A stretch of DNA of 64,000 nucleotides from Verrucomicrobiaceae bacterium (GTDB lineage Bacteria > Verrucomicrobiota > Verrucomicrobiia > Chthoniobacterales > JAATET01): contig JAIYAZ010000059.1 in the NCBI GenBank assembly GCA_027488755.1, positions 20,690 through 84,689 on the forward strand, in the 5' to 3' direction. The notes under the pieces are model-generated. The model had not been told where the DNA came from. It made no database searches and saw nothing but the letters and a program-made list of their open reading frames with translations. The position numbers were made by a program, and so were the translations under genes. Below, piece after piece: positions 25,600-34,568 of this stretch (position 1 is its first letter; each line of letters opens with the position of its first letter).

Positions 25600-26421
25600 A
25601 TGAAAACCCGCACCGCCAAAATCCTCGCGACCTCCCTTGCGTTCGCTTTCGTCATGGGCTCCGCCGCGCTCCTCGCAGCCCCGGCCGCCGGCGAAGGCGG
25701 CGCCTCCGTCCAGAAAAAGACCCTCTGGTCCACCCTCGTCCAGGGTGGCTGGGTCATGATCCCCATCGGCATCTGCTCCGTGCTCACCGTTTACCTCGCG
25801 GGCGACGGCACGATTCGCACCAGCCGCAAGAAATCCATCCCCGCCGACCAGGAGGCCGCCGTGAAGGATCTCTTCCGCCAGGGCGACTACGTGGGCGCCT
25901 ACCAATACTGCAAGGCCAACCCCAGCCCGTTCACGAACGTCATCCGCGCCGGCGTCAGCCGCCTCGGGGACGGCAAGACCATCGTCGAGGAAGGCATCCT
26001 CGGGGAACTCTCCAAGGAAAACTCCAAGCTCCAAAGCTGGATCAGCTACCTCTCCGTGATCGGCGTTTGCACGCCCATGATCGGTCTCCTCGGCACCGTC
26101 GTCGGCATGATCGACGCGTTCGAAGCCCTGGGCCAGGCCGGCATCGGCGATCCCTCCGCCCTCTCCGCCGCCATCGGTCACGTGCTCGTCGCCACCGCCA
26201 GCGGTCTCGCCGTCGCCATTCCGGCCTTCGGTTTCTACTACTACCTGCGCAACCGCACCCAGGTGATGACCCACGACATCCAGGCCCTCTGCGACAGCCT
26301 CTTCCGCAAAATGCCCTACGAGTCCTTTGCCGGCGCCCACGTCGGGGACGAGGAACTCTACGCCGCCGACCCGAACTGGGTGGCGGGCTCCTCGGCCACC
26401 GGCGAAGAGGTCCCGGCCTAA
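25600..26421 (+). CDS. MotA/TolQ/ExbB proton channel family protein
   Basis: The channel subunit of a proton-driven motor. The 273 residues begin with a cleavable-looking signal (KILATSLAFAFVMGSAALLAAP), a known variant of ExbB with an extended N-terminus. Hydrophobic helices then occur at ~46-65 (LVQGGWVMIPIGICSVLTV), ~147-170 (YLSVIGVCTPMIGLLGTVVG) and ~195-215 (VATASGLAVAIPAFGFYYYL). The TPMIGLLGTVVGMIDAF block is the family signature. Together with two ExbD subunits it should convert proton motive force into motion of partner proteins. Downstream there is a vWA protein instead of TonB. Confidence 0.92.
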   Translation: MKTRTAKILATSLAFAFVMGSAALLAAPAAGEGGASVQKKTLWSTLVQGGWVMIPIGICSVLTVYLAGDGTIRTSRKKSIPADQEAAVKDLFRQGDYVGAYQYCKANPSPFTNVIRAGVSRLGDGKTIVEEGILGELSKENSKLQSWISYLSVIGVCTPMIGLLGTVVGMIDAFEALGQAGIGDPSALSAAIGHVLVATASGLAVAIPAFGFYYYLRNRTQVMTHDIQALCDSLFRKMPYESFAGAHVGDEELYAADPNWVAGSSATGEEVPA

Positions 26422-26466
26422 GCCCGGCCCTCCGGACCAACCCCAACCCCCAAGAAATAACCTGCT

Positions 26467-26922
26467 ATGGCCAGCGGCGGAGGCGGAGACGGCGAACCCG
26501 AGTTTCAGATCGCACCGATGATCGACGTGCTGATCGTGCTGCTCGTGTTCTTCATGAGCATCACCTCCACGCAGGTCCTCCAGGTCGACAAAACCGTCCA
26601 GCTTCCCCTCGCGCCCGACGCGAAAAAGAAGGACGACAAACGCTCCGAGGCCATCATCAACGTCCGCTGGGACGAGGCCACCGAGAAACCGACCTTCGTC
26701 GTCAACGAGCGGGTTTACGCCACGCCCAGCGAGCTCACGCCGGCCCTCCAATCCGCGCGCATCGCGGATGAGAAATCCGACAAACACTCCGACGGCAAAA
26801 ACTTCCGCGTCGTGATCCGCGGCGACCGCAACGCCCACGCCGCCGCCGTTTCGCAGGCCATGAACGCCGCCGCCGAAGCGGGCATCGTGGACGTCTCGTT
26901 CTCGGCCATGAACAAGGACTGA
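26467..26922 (+). CDS. ExbD/TolR-like subunit, first copy
   Basis: The 151-residue protein has a short N-terminal cytoplasmic stretch (EPEFQIAPMIDVLIVLLVFF), one membrane helix at ~18-38 whose aspartate lies in PMIDVLIVLLVFFM, and a periplasmic domain with the ExbD C-terminal fold. The essential TM aspartate of ExbD/TolR is present. It is followed four bases later by a second ExbD, so the pair could form a heteromeric plug in the ExbB ring. The order is ExbB, ExbD, ExbD, vWA. Confidence 0.9.
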   Translation: MASGGGGDGEPEFQIAPMIDVLIVLLVFFMSITSTQVLQVDKTVQLPLAPDAKKKDDKRSEAIINVRWDEATEKPTFVVNERVYATPSELTPALQSARIADEKSDKHSDGKNFRVVIRGDRNAHAAAVSQAMNAAAEAGIVDVSFSAMNKD

Positions 26923-26926
26923 CCGC

Positions 26927-27373
26927 ATGAAGACGATCACCAGCAACCCCAACGAGGGCAACGTCGGCTTTCAGATCGCGCCGATGCTCGACGTCATCTT
27001 CGTCATCATGCTCTTTTTCATGGCCATGGTCGGCCAGGTGAAGATCGAGCAGGAACTCAACACCCAGCTCCCCGGCTCCGCGGAAACCAAGGGCCAGCAG
27101 GACTTCGTCGACGAGTCCATCATCACCATTGCCGAGGACGGCGAAGTCGCGCTCAACGACGACATCATGGACTCGCCGGACAGCACGACCCTCACCCAGC
27201 TCAAGGGCACGCTCATGCGGCTCAAGGAAAACGCCGACGCGGCGAAAACGCCCGCCGTCGTCACCATCGTCAGCGACGCGACCGCCCGCTACAGTCGCAC
27301 CATCGATGTGCTCAACGCCCTTTCCGTGGCCGGCATCACCAACGTGACGTTCACGATTGCCGAGCAAAATTAA
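26927..27373 (+). CDS. ExbD/TolR-like subunit, second copy
   Basis: This 148-residue paralogue of the preceding gene reads FQIAPMLDVIFVIMLFFMAMV at ~18-38, with the same TM aspartate. The periplasmic part differs (SIITIAEDGEVALNDDIMD, then DATARYSRTIDVLNALSVAG), so the two are not a recent duplication. Two divergent ExbD genes next to one ExbB are common in Planctomycetes/Verrucomicrobia. The following vWA gene starts three bases after the stop. Confidence 0.9.
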   Translation: MKTITSNPNEGNVGFQIAPMLDVIFVIMLFFMAMVGQVKIEQELNTQLPGSAETKGQQDFVDESIITIAEDGEVALNDDIMDSPDSTTLTQLKGTLMRLKENADAAKTPAVVTIVSDATARYSRTIDVLNALSVAGITNVTFTIAEQN

Positions 27374-27376
27374 GCC

Positions 27377-28450
27377 ATGAACACCGAGCCATCCGCGGAA
27401 TCCCCCCTCGAACCGGCCCAGCCGGCGGCTCCCGCCAAACCGAAGCGGAAGTTTTTTGCCCTCAAGAGCAAGTTCCTCTGGATCAGCATCGGCTTCCACG
27501 CCCTCCTGCTCCTCGTCGCGGGTTACTTCGTCGTTTCCACGATTGTCTCCCGCCCGAAGCCGGAGTTTAAGGCGGGCCCGAAGGGACCCAGCGCCCCGGC
27601 CTCGATGGAGCATCAGATCCAGATGACCAAGCGGCAAAACACGATGAGCGCCCCGGCCACCAAGCGCATCGTGACCAAGGGGGCCAACGCCGCCATCGCC
27701 CTCCCCGACCTGCCCAGCCTCGGCCAGGACGACAGCTTTGCCCCCAGCGCGATGGCGGGCATGGGGGCCCCCGGCGCGGCCGGCCAGATGGGTGGCGGCC
27801 TCGGCGGCGGCGGCGAGCCGATCAACTTCTTCGGCCTGCGCGCCAAGTCGAAATCCATCGTGTTCATCATCGACGTCACCGGCTCGATGGTCAGCGGCAA
27901 AAAGGACTCCTCCACCTGGGTCCTCCTCGAGGACAAGGTCACCGAATCGATCTCGAAGCTCCCCTCGAACACCAATTTCAACGTCGTGGTCTTCGGGCCC
28001 GACTCGCAGAGCTTCAAGCCCAACCTCGTGCCGGCCACGAAGACCAACATCGACGCGGCCCTCAGCTTCGTGAAGAGCTGGAGCCCCGTGCGCGCCCTCA
28101 AGGGCGGTGAAACCAAGGGAACCGCCGCGACCTGGGACACGCCGCGCGGGAAGCGCCACAAGGGCACCGTGCCCTCCAAGGCCTTTCAGCTCGCCTTCCG
28201 GATGAAGCCGGAAACCATCATGTTTCTGTCCGACGGAGATCCGACCGTGCCCGACAAACCCGCGGCCGTGCTCACGCTGCTTCAGCAGCTCCAGGGGCAG
28301 ATCACCAAAAAGGTGAAAATCAGCGTCATCGCCTACTTCGCCGACAGCGGCCAGGCCTTCATGCGCGCCGTGGCCGAGCAAAACGGCGGCGAGTTCCGCG
28401 AGATCAGCGTCCGCAGCGACGCCGAGACGGGCGCCAAGCCCGCCTTGTAG
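27377..28450 (+). CDS. Membrane-anchored von Willebrand factor A (vWA) domain protein
   Basis: The 357-residue protein has a cytoplasmic Pro/Lys-rich start, one membrane helix at ~34-58 (WISIGFHALLLLVAGYFVV) and a periplasmic linker with a Gly-rich patch. A vWA domain follows from ~150 to the end. IVFIIDVTGSM carries the metal site: D166, T168 and S170 form a DxTxS variant of MIDAS, and SDGDPT is the second metal loop. It takes the genome position that TonB/TolA would hold, after ExbB-ExbD-ExbD. I infer that the Exb complex drives a vWA-bearing arm that binds a partner, with the two TPR proteins as candidates. The function is not known. Confidence 0.8.
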   Translation: MNTEPSAESPLEPAQPAAPAKPKRKFFALKSKFLWISIGFHALLLLVAGYFVVSTIVSRPKPEFKAGPKGPSAPASMEHQIQMTKRQNTMSAPATKRIVTKGANAAIALPDLPSLGQDDSFAPSAMAGMGAPGAAGQMGGGLGGGGEPINFFGLRAKSKSIVFIIDVTGSMVSGKKDSSTWVLLEDKVTESISKLPSNTNFNVVVFGPDSQSFKPNLVPATKTNIDAALSFVKSWSPVRALKGGETKGTAATWDTPRGKRHKGTVPSKAFQLAFRMKPETIMFLSDGDPTVPDKPAAVLTLLQQLQGQITKKVKISVIAYFADSGQAFMRAVAEQNGGEFREISVRSDAETGAKPAL

Positions 28451-28633
28451 CCTCCCCCGCCGGTCAACGGCCCGGGCCCGGCCCACCTCCCCCGCGCCGT
28501 TCAGTTGCCGCGGGGCCGGCGGGCCTTTCGCCCCGGAACCCCGCAAATCGCCGAACGGACTCCCCCCAATCCGGGAATCCCCCGCCCCGCAGAGCGCGTA
28601 AATTGAGAAAACGATTTTCAAACAAAAAAGTGG

Positions 28634-28661
28634 TTGCTCATTCCATACGCGCCCTTATATC
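28634..28661 (+). promoter_or_regulatory. Candidate promoter of the marR-RND operon
   Basis: TTGCTC (28634-28639) and TATATC (28656-28661) are spaced by 16 bp. They lie in the AT-rich last ~100 bases of a 262-bp gap between the vWA gene and the MarR regulator. The first part of this gap is GC-rich and holds no convincing terminator. I see no clear palindrome that would be a MarR operator, though the AT-rich block 28655-28680 is the natural place for one. Confidence 0.4.
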
Positions 28662-28712
28662 TAAGAGTATTATCCTTCAACTTTCTTAACCACACTGCAT
28701 CACTGTTAAAAC

Positions 28713-29273
28713 ATGGAAATTCCTCGCTCCACTCCCCTTGTTGAAGCCGCGAAATCCCACCCGGACTTCCACGCGGCCGCCTGCGACCTGTTTCTCACGG
28801 CGCTGACGACTGGCAATACCGTCTCCGCGCTGGAGACGCGCTACCTCGCCGAGCACAACATCACGCCGGGCCGCTTTGCCGTGATGCTCCTCCTCGGCGT
28901 CGAGGAAAGCATCACCCGCAAGCCCTCGCAGCTGGCGGAAATGATCGGCGTCACCCGCGCCACGATGACCGGTCTGCTCGACACCCTCGAGCGCGATGAC
29001 TTTGTCCGCCGGGCGATTGACCCGAACGACCGCCGCTCCATGCGCGTTGAGAGCACGCCCGCCTGCCGCGAACTCCTCAAAAAGGTGCTTCCGGGTTACT
29101 TCCGCCTCCTCCAGGCCATCCCGGCCACGCTTACCGAGCCGGAGCAGGCCGAGTTCATCCGCCTGAGCCGCAAGCTCAGCGACGGCCTCCAGCTCGCGGA
29201 AAACAAGTTTGTGGACCGCGCGATCGCCGGTCACAGCGCGCCGCCTTTGTCGAATTCGTATGCCGAAGCCTAG
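28713..29273 (+). CDS. MarR family transcriptional regulator
   Basis: The 186-residue regulator should repress or activate the efflux genes that follow. The winged helix-turn-helix is in the middle: TPGRFAVMLLLGVEE, then the recognition region KPSQLAEMIGVTRATMTGLL and the wing FVRRAIDPNDRRSMRVE. RRSMRVE matches the MarR wing DRR motif. N- and C-terminal helices should form the dimer interface. It begins at an ATG in an AT-rich region and overlaps the adaptor gene by 14 bp. Ligand and operator are not visible. Confidence 0.9.
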   Translation: MEIPRSTPLVEAAKSHPDFHAAACDLFLTALTTGNTVSALETRYLAEHNITPGRFAVMLLLGVEESITRKPSQLAEMIGVTRATMTGLLDTLERDDFVRRAIDPNDRRSMRVESTPACRELLKKVLPGYFRLLQAIPATLTEPEQAEFIRLSRKLSDGLQLAENKFVDRAIAGHSAPPLSNSYAEA

Positions 29274-30396
29274 GGTCTGGCTTTCGCTCATTGTCACGGT
29301 CGTCGCGCTGGGCGTCCTCGTGTTCCTGCTGGGGGGCTTCAAGTTCCTCCAGATTCGGCATCTCATGTCGCAGTCGTTCGTGATGCCGCCCACGGCGGTC
29401 ACCTCGCTCGTGATCGAGGAGCAATCGTGGCAGCCCACGCTCGCGGCGGTCGGCACGGTGAAGGCCGTGCAGGGCGTCACGGTCAGCACGGATCTCCCGG
29501 GCATCGTCGAAAAAATCACCTTCGAGTCCGGCCAGCCGGTCAAGGCGGGGGATCCCCTCGTGAAGCTCGACACGAAGCAGGAGGAGGCCCAGCTCGTCTC
29601 CGCGCAGGCCCGGCTCCAGCTCGCCAAGCTCAACCTCAGCCGCCAGCAGGAGCTCCTCAGCAAACGCGTGGCGGCGCAGTCGGACTTCGACGCCGCCAGC
29701 GCGGAGTTCAAGCAGGCCGAGGCGGCCGTGGCGGAAATCCGCGCCACGATTGAGCGCAAACTCATCCGCGCTCCGTTCGCCGGAGTGCTCGGCATCCGCC
29801 AGGTGAACCTCGGCCAGTATCTCCAGAGCGGCGATCCCGTCGTGCCGCTCCAGTCGCTGGATCCGATCTACGTGAACTTCTCCCTGCCCCAGCAGCGGCT
29901 GGCGGACCTCCAGCCCGGCCGCCCCGTGAACGTGCGGGCCGACGGGTTGCCCGGCGAGCAGTTCAACGGCCGGATCACCTCCGTGGACAGCGTAATCAAC
30001 GACGCCACCCGCAACGTGCTCGTGCAGGCCACCCTCGACAACCGCGAGCACAAGCTGCGGCCGGGCATGTTCGTGAGCCTCGAAGTGCTCCTGCCCACCC
30101 AGGAAAAGGTGATCGCCGTGCCGGCCTCGGCCGTGACCTACGCGCCGTATGGCGACTCCATCTTCGTGATCGAGTCGATGAAGGGCCCGGACGGCAAGGC
30201 CTACGAGGGCGTCCGCCAGCAGATCGTGAAGCTCGGGCCGGCGCGGGGCGACCAGGTCGCCATCGTTACGGGGCTCAAGGCCGGCGACGAAATCGTCACG
30301 GCCGGCGGGTTCAAGCTCATGCCGCATGCGCCCGTCGTCCGCAACAACGAAGCCCAGCCCGACAACTCGGCCAATCCGACGCCCGGGGACAGCTAG
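29260..30396 (+). CDS. RND efflux periplasmic adaptor (membrane fusion protein)
   Basis: The 378-residue adaptor links an inner-membrane RND pump to an outer-membrane channel. It has one N-terminal membrane helix (residues ~6-28). The lipoyl half GTVKAVQGVTVSTDLPGIVEKI follows, then a coiled-coil hairpin (EAQLVSAQARLQLAKLNLSR to AEAAVAEIRATIERK), and the second lipoyl half RAPFAGVLGIRQVNLGQYLQ. Beta-barrel and membrane-proximal domains follow. It starts within the end of marR and lies 15 bp before the pump. An outer-membrane TolC-like gene is not in this operon. Confidence 0.92.
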   Translation: MPKPRVWLSLIVTVVALGVLVFLLGGFKFLQIRHLMSQSFVMPPTAVTSLVIEEQSWQPTLAAVGTVKAVQGVTVSTDLPGIVEKITFESGQPVKAGDPLVKLDTKQEEAQLVSAQARLQLAKLNLSRQQELLSKRVAAQSDFDAASAEFKQAEAAVAEIRATIERKLIRAPFAGVLGIRQVNLGQYLQSGDPVVPLQSLDPIYVNFSLPQQRLADLQPGRPVNVRADGLPGEQFNGRITSVDSVINDATRNVLVQATLDNREHKLRPGMFVSLEVLLPTQEKVIAVPASAVTYAPYGDSIFVIESMKGPDGKAYEGVRQQIVKLGPARGDQVAIVTGLKAGDEIVTAGGFKLMPHAPVVRNNEAQPDNSANPTPGDS

Positions 30397-30411
30397 CCGC
30401 CGCGATTCCCC

Positions 30412-33400
30412 ATGAAGTTGACCGACATTTTTGTGCGGCGGCCGGTGCTCGCCCTCGTGGTGAACATCGCGATCCTCATCGCCGGGCTCCAGTCCATCAA
30501 GAGCCTGGCCGTGCGCCAGTATCCGCGCAGCGACATCGCCGTCGTGAAGGTCAGCACCGCCTACGTCGGCGCGAACGCCGATCTCGTGCGCGGCTTCATC
30601 ACCACACCGCTGGAGCGCGTCATCGCGAGTGCGGACGGCATTGACTACATCGAGAGCTCCAGCGCGCAGAGCCTCAGCACCATCACGGTGCACCTCGACC
30701 TCAACTACGACATCAACGCCGCGCTCACGCAGATCCAGGCCAAGGTCGCCCAGGTCCGCAACGACCTGCCGCCCGAGGCCGAGGCACCCGTAATCGACGT
30801 CGAACTCGCCGACAACGAAATCGCCGCGATGTATATCGGCTTCGCGTCCGACACGATGGACGCCAGCCAGATCAGCGACTACCTGCTGCGCGTCGTGCAG
30901 CCGAAGATCAGCGCCATCAACGGCGTGCAGAAGGCGGAGATTCTCGGCAACCGCACCTTCGCCATGCGCCTTTGGCTCAAGCCGGAGAAAATGGCCGCGC
31001 TTGGCATCTCGCCCACCGAGGTGCGCGACGCCCTCACGGCCAACAACTACCTCTCCGCCCTCGGCCGCACGAAGGGCACGATGACCGCCGTCAACCTCGT
31101 TGCGAACACCGACCTCCGCACGCCCGAGGAGTTCCGCGACCTCGTGGTGAAGCAGTCCGGCGACACGATCATCCGCCTCGGCGAAATCGCCGACGTCGAG
31201 CTCGGCGCCGAAAGCTACGACGACGCCGTGCGCTTCGACGGGCAGACCGCGACCTTCATGGGCGTCTGGACGCTGCCCACCGCGAACTCCCTCGACGTCA
31301 TCCGCGCCGTGCGCGAGGCCATGCCCGCCATCCAGGCCGCCCTGCCCGCCGGCATGCGCGCCGACATCGCCTACGACTCGACCATCTACATCGACGCCGC
31401 CATCCACGACGTCATCAAAACCCTCATCGAAACGCTCATCATCGTCGTCGCGGTGATCTTTCTGTTCCTCGGGTCGGTGCGCGCCGTGTTCATCCCGGTC
31501 ATCGCTATCCCGATCTCCCTCGTGGGCGCCTGCCTGCTCATGGCGATCTTCGGCTTCACGCTGAACCTCCTCACGCTCCTTGCCATCGTGCTCTCGGTCG
31601 GTCTCGTCGTGGATGATGCCATCGTCGTCGTGGAAAACATCGAGCGCCACCTGCACGAGGGCAAAACCCCCTTCGACGCCGCGCTCATCGGCGCGCGCGA
31701 GTTGGTGGGTCCGGTCATTGCGATGACCATTACGCTCGTGGTCGTCTACACGCCCGTCGCGATTCAGGGCGGCCTCACGGGCGCGCTCTTCCGCGAGTTT
31801 GCCTTCACCCTCGCCGGCGCGGTCGTCATTTCCGGCATCGTCGCGCTGACCCTCTCCCCCATGCTCGGCTCGAAGCTGCTGCGGGCGGGCGACACGCAAC
31901 GGGGTTTTGCCGGCGTCGTGAACCGCCGCTTCGACAAGATCCGCAGCTTTTACGCCCGCGCGCTGGAGATCACGTTGCACCACCGCCCGGCGGTGATCGC
32001 GTGCTGGATCGTGGTGACGCTGCTCTCGATTCCGTTCTACATGTTTTCCACGCAGGAGCTCGCCCCGGTGGAGGATCAGGGCGTCGTCTTCGGCATCGTG
32101 CAGAGCCCGGCCGATGCGACGCTTGAGCAGACCAAGCTGTTCGCCGGAAAAATCTACGACGTGTTCCGCAGCTTCCCCGAGGCGAGGAGCATCTTCGAAA
32201 TCATCAATCCCGCGATGGGGTTCAGCGGCATGGTGGTCAAGCCGTGGAACGAGCGCAAACGCACGACGGAAGAGCTCCAGCTCGCCGCCTCGGAGGAGTT
32301 TGCCAAGGTGCCCGGCGTGCGCATCATCCCGATTACGCCGGCCCCGCTGCCCGGCGGCGCGCAGTTCCCGGTCGACTTTGTGATCGGCTCCACCGCCGAG
32401 CCGAAGGTGCTGCTCGAAATCGCAAACAAGCTCGTCGCGAAGGCGTTCGCGAGCGGCATGTTCATGTTTGCGGACAGCGATCTGAAGTATGACCAGCCGC
32501 AGGCCGAGGTGCTCTTTGACCGCGACAAGGTGCGCGCGCAGGGCATCAACCTCTCGCAGGTCGGCGCGGACCTGTCGACCATGCTGGGCGGCAACTGGGT
32601 GAACCGGTTCAGTAACTCCGGGCTCAGCTACAAGGTGATCCCGCAGATCAAGCGGGTGAGCCGCCTCAACACGGACCAGCTCGGCGACATCTACGTCACG
32701 GGACCCGCGGGCAAGCTCGTGCCGCTCTCGACGTTTGCCACGATTGAGACGACCGCCCAGCCGCGTGAACTCAAGCGCTTCCAGCAGATGAACGCTGTGC
32801 GCATCCAGGGCGTGATCCCGCCGGGTGTCCCGCTCGACAGCGCGCTCAAGGTGCTGGAGGACGAGGTGAAGAACAGCCTGCCCGTGGGCTACAGCATCGA
32901 CTACGCGGGCCAGTCGCGACAGCTCCGCGTCGAGGGCAGCAAATTCCTCCCCGTGCTCCTGCTCTCGCTGGTGCTCATCTACCTCGTGCTCGCGGCCCAG
33001 TTTGAGAGCTTCCGCGACCCGTTCATCATTCTCTTCGGCTCGGTGCCGCTGGCGATCTCCGGCTCGCTCATGTTCACCTTCCTCGGCTTTACCTCGCTGA
33101 ACATTTACAGTCAGGTCGGGTTGATCACGCTGGTTGGCCTCGTGGCGAAGAACGGCATCCTCATGGTCGAGTTCGCGAACCACCTCCAAGAGAGCGGCCG
33201 TGAGAAGCTGCACGCCATTCTTGAGGCTTCCGCGACGCGCCTGCGGCCAATTTTGATGACGACGGCGGCAACGATTGTGGGTCACTTCCCGCTGGTGATC
33301 GCGAGCGGCCCGGGCGCGGCGGCGCGCAACTCCATCGGCATCGTGCTGTGCACGGGCATGTTCATCGGCACGGCGTTCACGCTCTTTGTTGTGCCGGCGA

Positions 33401-33483
33401 TTTACATGCTCATCGCGCGCCGCCGGGAAAAGCTGGCGGAGGCCGGTCCCGAGGGCTCGATGCCGGCTCCGGCGGGGGTTTAG
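30412..33483 (+). CDS. RND efflux pump, inner-membrane transporter (HAE1/AcrB family)
   Basis: This 1023-residue proton-driven exporter has the AcrB layout: two copies of a membrane domain with 6 helices each, and large periplasmic loops. MKLTDIFVRRPVLALVVNIAI is the family start. The TM4 proton-relay aspartates are visible in SVGLVVDDAIVVVENIERHL. The second half has FEIINPAMGFSGMVVKPW in the periplasmic part and LITLVGLVAKNGILMVEFAN in the membrane part. The substrate may be drugs, detergents or host/plant compounds. The MarR gene upstream suggests induction by ligand. The stop overlaps the convergent protease gene by 4 bp. Confidence 0.95.
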   Translation: MKLTDIFVRRPVLALVVNIAILIAGLQSIKSLAVRQYPRSDIAVVKVSTAYVGANADLVRGFITTPLERVIASADGIDYIESSSAQSLSTITVHLDLNYDINAALTQIQAKVAQVRNDLPPEAEAPVIDVELADNEIAAMYIGFASDTMDASQISDYLLRVVQPKISAINGVQKAEILGNRTFAMRLWLKPEKMAALGISPTEVRDALTANNYLSALGRTKGTMTAVNLVANTDLRTPEEFRDLVVKQSGDTIIRLGEIADVELGAESYDDAVRFDGQTATFMGVWTLPTANSLDVIRAVREAMPAIQAALPAGMRADIAYDSTIYIDAAIHDVIKTLIETLIIVVAVIFLFLGSVRAVFIPVIAIPISLVGACLLMAIFGFTLNLLTLLAIVLSVGLVVDDAIVVVENIERHLHEGKTPFDAALIGARELVGPVIAMTITLVVVYTPVAIQGGLTGALFREFAFTLAGAVVISGIVALTLSPMLGSKLLRAGDTQRGFAGVVNRRFDKIRSFYARALEITLHHRPAVIACWIVVTLLSIPFYMFSTQELAPVEDQGVVFGIVQSPADATLEQTKLFAGKIYDVFRSFPEARSIFEIINPAMGFSGMVVKPWNERKRTTEELQLAASEEFAKVPGVRIIPITPAPLPGGAQFPVDFVIGSTAEPKVLLEIANKLVAKAFASGMFMFADSDLKYDQPQAEVLFDRDKVRAQGINLSQVGADLSTMLGGNWVNRFSNSGLSYKVIPQIKRVSRLNTDQLGDIYVTGPAGKLVPLSTFATIETTAQPRELKRFQQMNAVRIQGVIPPGVPLDSALKVLEDEVKNSLPVGYSIDYAGQSRQLRVEGSKFLPVLLLSLVLIYLVLAAQFESFRDPFIILFGSVPLAISGSLMFTFLGFTSLNIYSQVGLITLVGLVAKNGILMVEFANHLQESGREKLHAILEASATRLRPILMTTAATIVGHFPLVIASGPGAAARNSIGIVLCTGMFIGTAFTLFVVPAIYMLIARRREKLAEAGPEGSMPAPAGV

Positions 33484-34568
33484 GCCGTCCGGAGTTTTGC
33501 CCGTTCGCGCAGGAGGTTGAGGCTCACGAGGCCGACGATCTGGCCCGCGGGGTTGACCACGGGCAGCACGGCCTGGCCGCTTTGCTGCATCGCGGCGAAC
33601 GCCTCGTCAAACGAGGCGCCGGCCGCGACCGAGGGCACGGGCGTGGCGACGGATTCCAGCGGGCGGGGTGCCTCCGCGCCGGCTCCGGCAACGAGTAGGT
33701 CGTTGCGGCTGATGAGGCCGCGAATGCGCAGATGGTCGTCGGTGACGGCGTAGACGGATTGGATGTCGCGCAGGGCCTCGGCGGCGGCGGCGGCCACGGT
33801 CATGTGCGCGGGGAGGGTTTGGAAGCGGGTGATCATGGCGTCCGCCACGCGCAGGCCGGTGACGGCGGAGCGCATCGCGGCGAAGGTGATTTCCTGCTGC
33901 GCGCCCATGAAAATGAAGATGCCGATGAGGCCGAGGAAAAAGTTTGGCGCGAGCAGGCCGGGGATGCCGACAAATCCGGCGAGGACGAACAGGCCGGCCA
34001 TGACCTGGCCAACGCGGCCGGCGATGCGGGTGGCCTTGACGTGATCGAGGCGCATCGCGAGCAGCGCGCGGAGCACGCGGCCGCCATCCATCGGGAAGGC
34101 GGGCAGGAGGTTAAAGAGCACGAGCGCGATGTTCACGTTCAGGAGCTGGATCGCGAGGGAGGAAAGGGGGCGGTCGAACACGATGAAATCCGCGAGCCGG
34201 GACGGAAAGCCGAGGCCAGCCCAGAGCAGGATGGCGATGACGACGTTGACGAGCGGGCCGGCGACGGCCACGACGAGTTCCTGCGTCGGCGTGGAGGGCA
34301 TGCGCTCGAGCCGGGCGACGCCGCCGATGGGCAGGAGGGTGATGTCGGGCGTGCGGATGCCGTAGGCGCGGGCGGCGAAGGCGTGGCCGAATTCGTGCAG
34401 GAGCACGCAGAGGAAAAGCAGGAGGACGAAGGTGGTGCTGGCAAGGGCGCCGGTGGGGCCGCCTTCGAGCAGGCCCTGGTAGGCGTAGAAGCCGAGGAGC
34501 AGGAGGAAGGTGACGTGGATTTTGACGTCGATCCCGGCGACGCGGAGGAGGCGGAAGGACCAGCTCAT
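33480..34568 (-). CDS. Site-2-protease-like M50 zinc metalloprotease with CBS domains
   Basis: The 362-residue membrane protease has the zinc motif HEFGHAFAARAYG and the second metal block NLLPAFPMDGGRVLRALL, separated by membrane helices. The C-terminal ~140 residues form two CBS repeats (ADAMITRFQTLPAHMTVAAA, then LESVATPVPSVAAGASFDEA) that may bind adenine nucleotides. M50 proteases cleave membrane-embedded regulators. Its start overlaps the helicase stop (ATGA), making it the last gene of purN-helicase-protease. Confidence 0.92.
   Translation of the reverse strand: MSWSFRLLRVAGIDVKIHVTFLLLLGFYAYQGLLEGGPTGALASTTFVLLLFLCVLLHEFGHAFAARAYGIRTPDITLLPIGGVARLERMPSTPTQELVVAVAGPLVNVVIAILLWAGLGFPSRLADFIVFDRPLSSLAIQLLNVNIALVLFNLLPAFPMDGGRVLRALLAMRLDHVKATRIAGRVGQVMAGLFVLAGFVGIPGLLAPNFFLGLIGIFIFMGAQQEITFAAMRSAVTGLRVADAMITRFQTLPAHMTVAAAAAEALRDIQSVYAVTDDHLRIRGLISRNDLLVAGAGAEAPRPLESVATPVPSVAAGASFDEAFAAMQQSGQAVLPVVNPAGQIVGLVSLNLLRERAKLRTA

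Noticed and set aside
29176..33285. 1369-codon open frame on the minus strand opposite the RND adaptor and pump
   Set aside because: It is the shadow of two strongly conserved plus-strand genes. The composition is rich in Arg, His, Asp and Gly without domains, as expected from high-GC antisense frames.
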